Below are positions 4,765 through 5,663 of a DNA stretch of 5,663 nt, piece after piece. Position 1 is the stretch's first letter. Every line of letters starts with the position of its first letter. The stretch covers positions 1 through 5,663 of the forward strand of contig JANMKB010000561.1 of the NCBI GenBank assembly GCA_031371805.1, read 5' to 3'. Under the pieces are notes generated by a model. It searched no databases and was not told the origin of the DNA. It saw only the letters and a program-made list of their open reading frames with translations. The stretch is from JAFDVL01 sp031371805. Its GTDB lineage: Bacteria > Acidobacteriota > Blastocatellia > RBC074. The position numbers were made by a program, and so were the translations under genes.

Positions 4765-5663
4765 TTAATCCCCCAATAATTTTTGAACCCAGTACCAAAT
4801 ATTAACGGGTTACTTTGTATCACACTTGGATGGTAGACACTAAACGGAGAAACTTGGTATTTCGTAAGTGCAGCTAAATGGGCGGCCCCTGGAGACATCC
4901 CATTTTTCACAAGCGTGGCTTCTGCAACTTCGTGTAAATAGAAATTTGCGTCTGCACCAGTAACTGTTTCCCCCACAGCGGACTGTAGCCTAGCTACCAT
5001 TGCAGCATTACCAGCATCGGCCTCAAAAGTCCCAAGGTGTTTTTCTACTATTCCAAGCCCTTTTTCGGTAACTCTTACTACTAATAAATCACTTGCAGTA
5101 GTAGCAACCTTTGTAGTGGCCACCGCTACACCACTTGCCCCCGCCGAGGCTGCCCCCTCAGATAAGCCCAGCGTGATAATCCCGGCTCCATCTCCCATCA
5201 AAGAGCCGCCGATTGCACCGAGCGCACCTCCAACTAAATCACCTATCGGGCCGCCTAATGCTGCACCAACAAACTGCCCTGGCATAGAATCCACCGCATC
5301 CGAGTTGGCCCAACGATGCGTTCCATCAGGATTCAACTGATGTTTACAAACAACGCAGGTATTTGAAGTAGGATAGATAAAAGGCTTTGATTGATCAAAA
5401 GCGACGATTTCCCAATTGTCAGTAGCATCAGCATTACTGAGTGTATAGCCATCTACCCATTTATACCCATTTACATATCCCTCTATGGATCTATGCTGGA
5501 GCCAGAGCAAACCTGTTGGATCAGTAGTAAAAGTAGGACGATTACCACAATACGCATAGCCATTCCAGCTTTGCGGCTCAGCGGTTGCAGCGCCAATGCC
5601 ATCAGGATCAACGCTCGTGAATCTGCCCTGTACGCTCGACAGATACCGCGCCTGCGCAAAGTC
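4761..5663 (-). CDS. RHS-repeat polymorphic toxin, C-terminal end (core end plus toxin tip; 5' end outside window)
   Basis: The frame is open from the right edge, so the visible 300 residues are the end of a much larger protein. A TTG at 5510 is not the start, because the frame continues upstream through clear RHS core: ARYLSSVQGRFTSVDPDG (5-22), SWNGYAYCGNRP (32-43) and PTFTTDPTGL (43-52). RHS proteins form a cage that encloses a C-terminal toxin cut off after the DPxGL leucine. The released tip is residues 53-300. It has an aromatic N-terminal part with a CVVC pair (Cys103, Cys106), a glycine/alanine-rich stretch (about 129-181) and a final domain (about 230-300). That domain contains YLHEVAEA (242-249, His-Glu-x-x-Glu), AAHLAALTKYQVSPFSVYHP (260-279) and a tail ending NYWGIK. 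I recognise no named nuclease, deaminase or ADP-ribosyltransferase signature, so activity is open. The downstream overlapping genes are immunity candidates. Confidence 0.9.
   Translation of the reverse strand, partial: DFAQARYLSSVQGRFTSVDPDGIGAATAEPQSWNGYAYCGNRPTFTTDPTGLLWLQHRSIEGYVNGYKWVDGYTLSNADATDNWEIVAFDQSKPFIYPTSNTCVVCKHQLNPDGTHRWANSDAVDSMPGQFVGAALGGPIGDLVGGALGAIGGSLMGDGAGIITLGLSEGAASAGASGVAVATTKVATTASDLLVVRVTEKGLGIVEKHLGTFEADAGNAAMVARLQSAVGETVTGADANFYLHEVAEATLVKNGMSPGAAHLAALTKYQVSPFSVYHPSVIQSNPLIFGTGFKNYWGIK
5508..5537 (-). other. RHS core/tip boundary with PxxxxDPxGL self-cleavage motif
   Basis: Residues 43-52 of the visible protein read PTFTTDPTGL, an exact match to the PxxxxDPxGL consensus that closes RHS cores. 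In studied RHS toxins the core cleaves itself after this leucine to free the toxin tip inside the cage. It divides the conserved part (to the right in these coordinates) from the variable tip and its immunity genes. Confidence 0.85.

Noticed and set aside
5116..5340. Plus-strand proline/alanine-rich 74-codon frame
   Set aside because: It is antisense to the glycine/alanine-rich stretch of the RHS tip, whose codons read as Pro/Ala-rich on the other strand. The minus-strand frame continues far beyond it with clear RHS motifs.
5508..5510. TTG 5510 as the start of a separate 249-aa gene
   Set aside because: The frame is open through the right edge and the residues before the TTG are typical RHS core, including the conserved DPTG immediately upstream, so this is the inside of a larger gene.
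1..5663. CRISPR array, tRNA, rRNA or insertion sequence
   Set aside because: No regularly spaced direct repeats with unique spacers, no cloverleaf or conserved rRNA segments, and no transposase frame or paired terminal repeats were seen.

Overview
The window looks like part of a bacterial chromosome with two regions of different character. The left part (about 1-3333) has moderate to high GC; one counted 60-base line (961-1020) is 57%. It carries ordinary metabolic and sensory genes separated by short repeat-rich spacers. The right part (about 3420-5663) is read entirely on the minus strand. It is markedly AT-rich over the small genes: counted lines at 3541, 4081 and 4201 give 30%, 32% and 28% GC. 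Spacers built from 7-bp and 8-bp tandem units, a twin-arginine molybdoenzyme, a multi-pass sensor kinase and an RHS toxin locus would suit a soil-type Gram-negative bacterium. Acidobacteriota/Blastocatellia is my guess, but nothing here proves it.

Layout: (1) 1-300 minus is the start of a nicotinamidase/isochorismatase-type cysteine hydrolase that runs off the left edge. (2) 301-367 is a short divergent spacer with a heptanucleotide repeat. (3) 368-1390 plus is a Tat-exported or membrane-tethered sulfite-oxidase-type molybdopterin oxidoreductase. (4) 1391-1548 is a repeat-rich spacer ending in a long imperfect inverted repeat. (5) 1549-3333 plus is a multi-pass membrane sensor histidine kinase without a response regulator beside it. 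(6) 3334-3594 is non-coding and marks the composition boundary. (7) 5663 down to 3595 on the minus strand is the end of an RHS polymorphic toxin followed by three small genes.

The toxin locus is the interesting part. The window opens inside the conserved RHS core, which ends in a textbook PxxxxDPxGL self-cleavage motif. A 248-residue C-terminal tip follows: a CxxC segment, a glycine/alanine-rich stretch, and a final domain with a His-Glu-x-x-Glu motif that I cannot assign to a named toxin family. A 177-aa gene overlaps the toxin stop by ATGA, and by eye it resembles domain IV of elongation factor G. A 77-aa gene overlaps that one, again by ATGA. Downstream lies a third reading frame of about 123 codons whose C-terminus looks like a small immunity-type protein. 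It is interrupted by one in-frame TAG where a tyrosine codon would fit. I read this as toxin, one or two working immunity candidates, and a decaying third immunity-type gene. An EF-G-like partner raises the testable idea that the toxin acts on translation.
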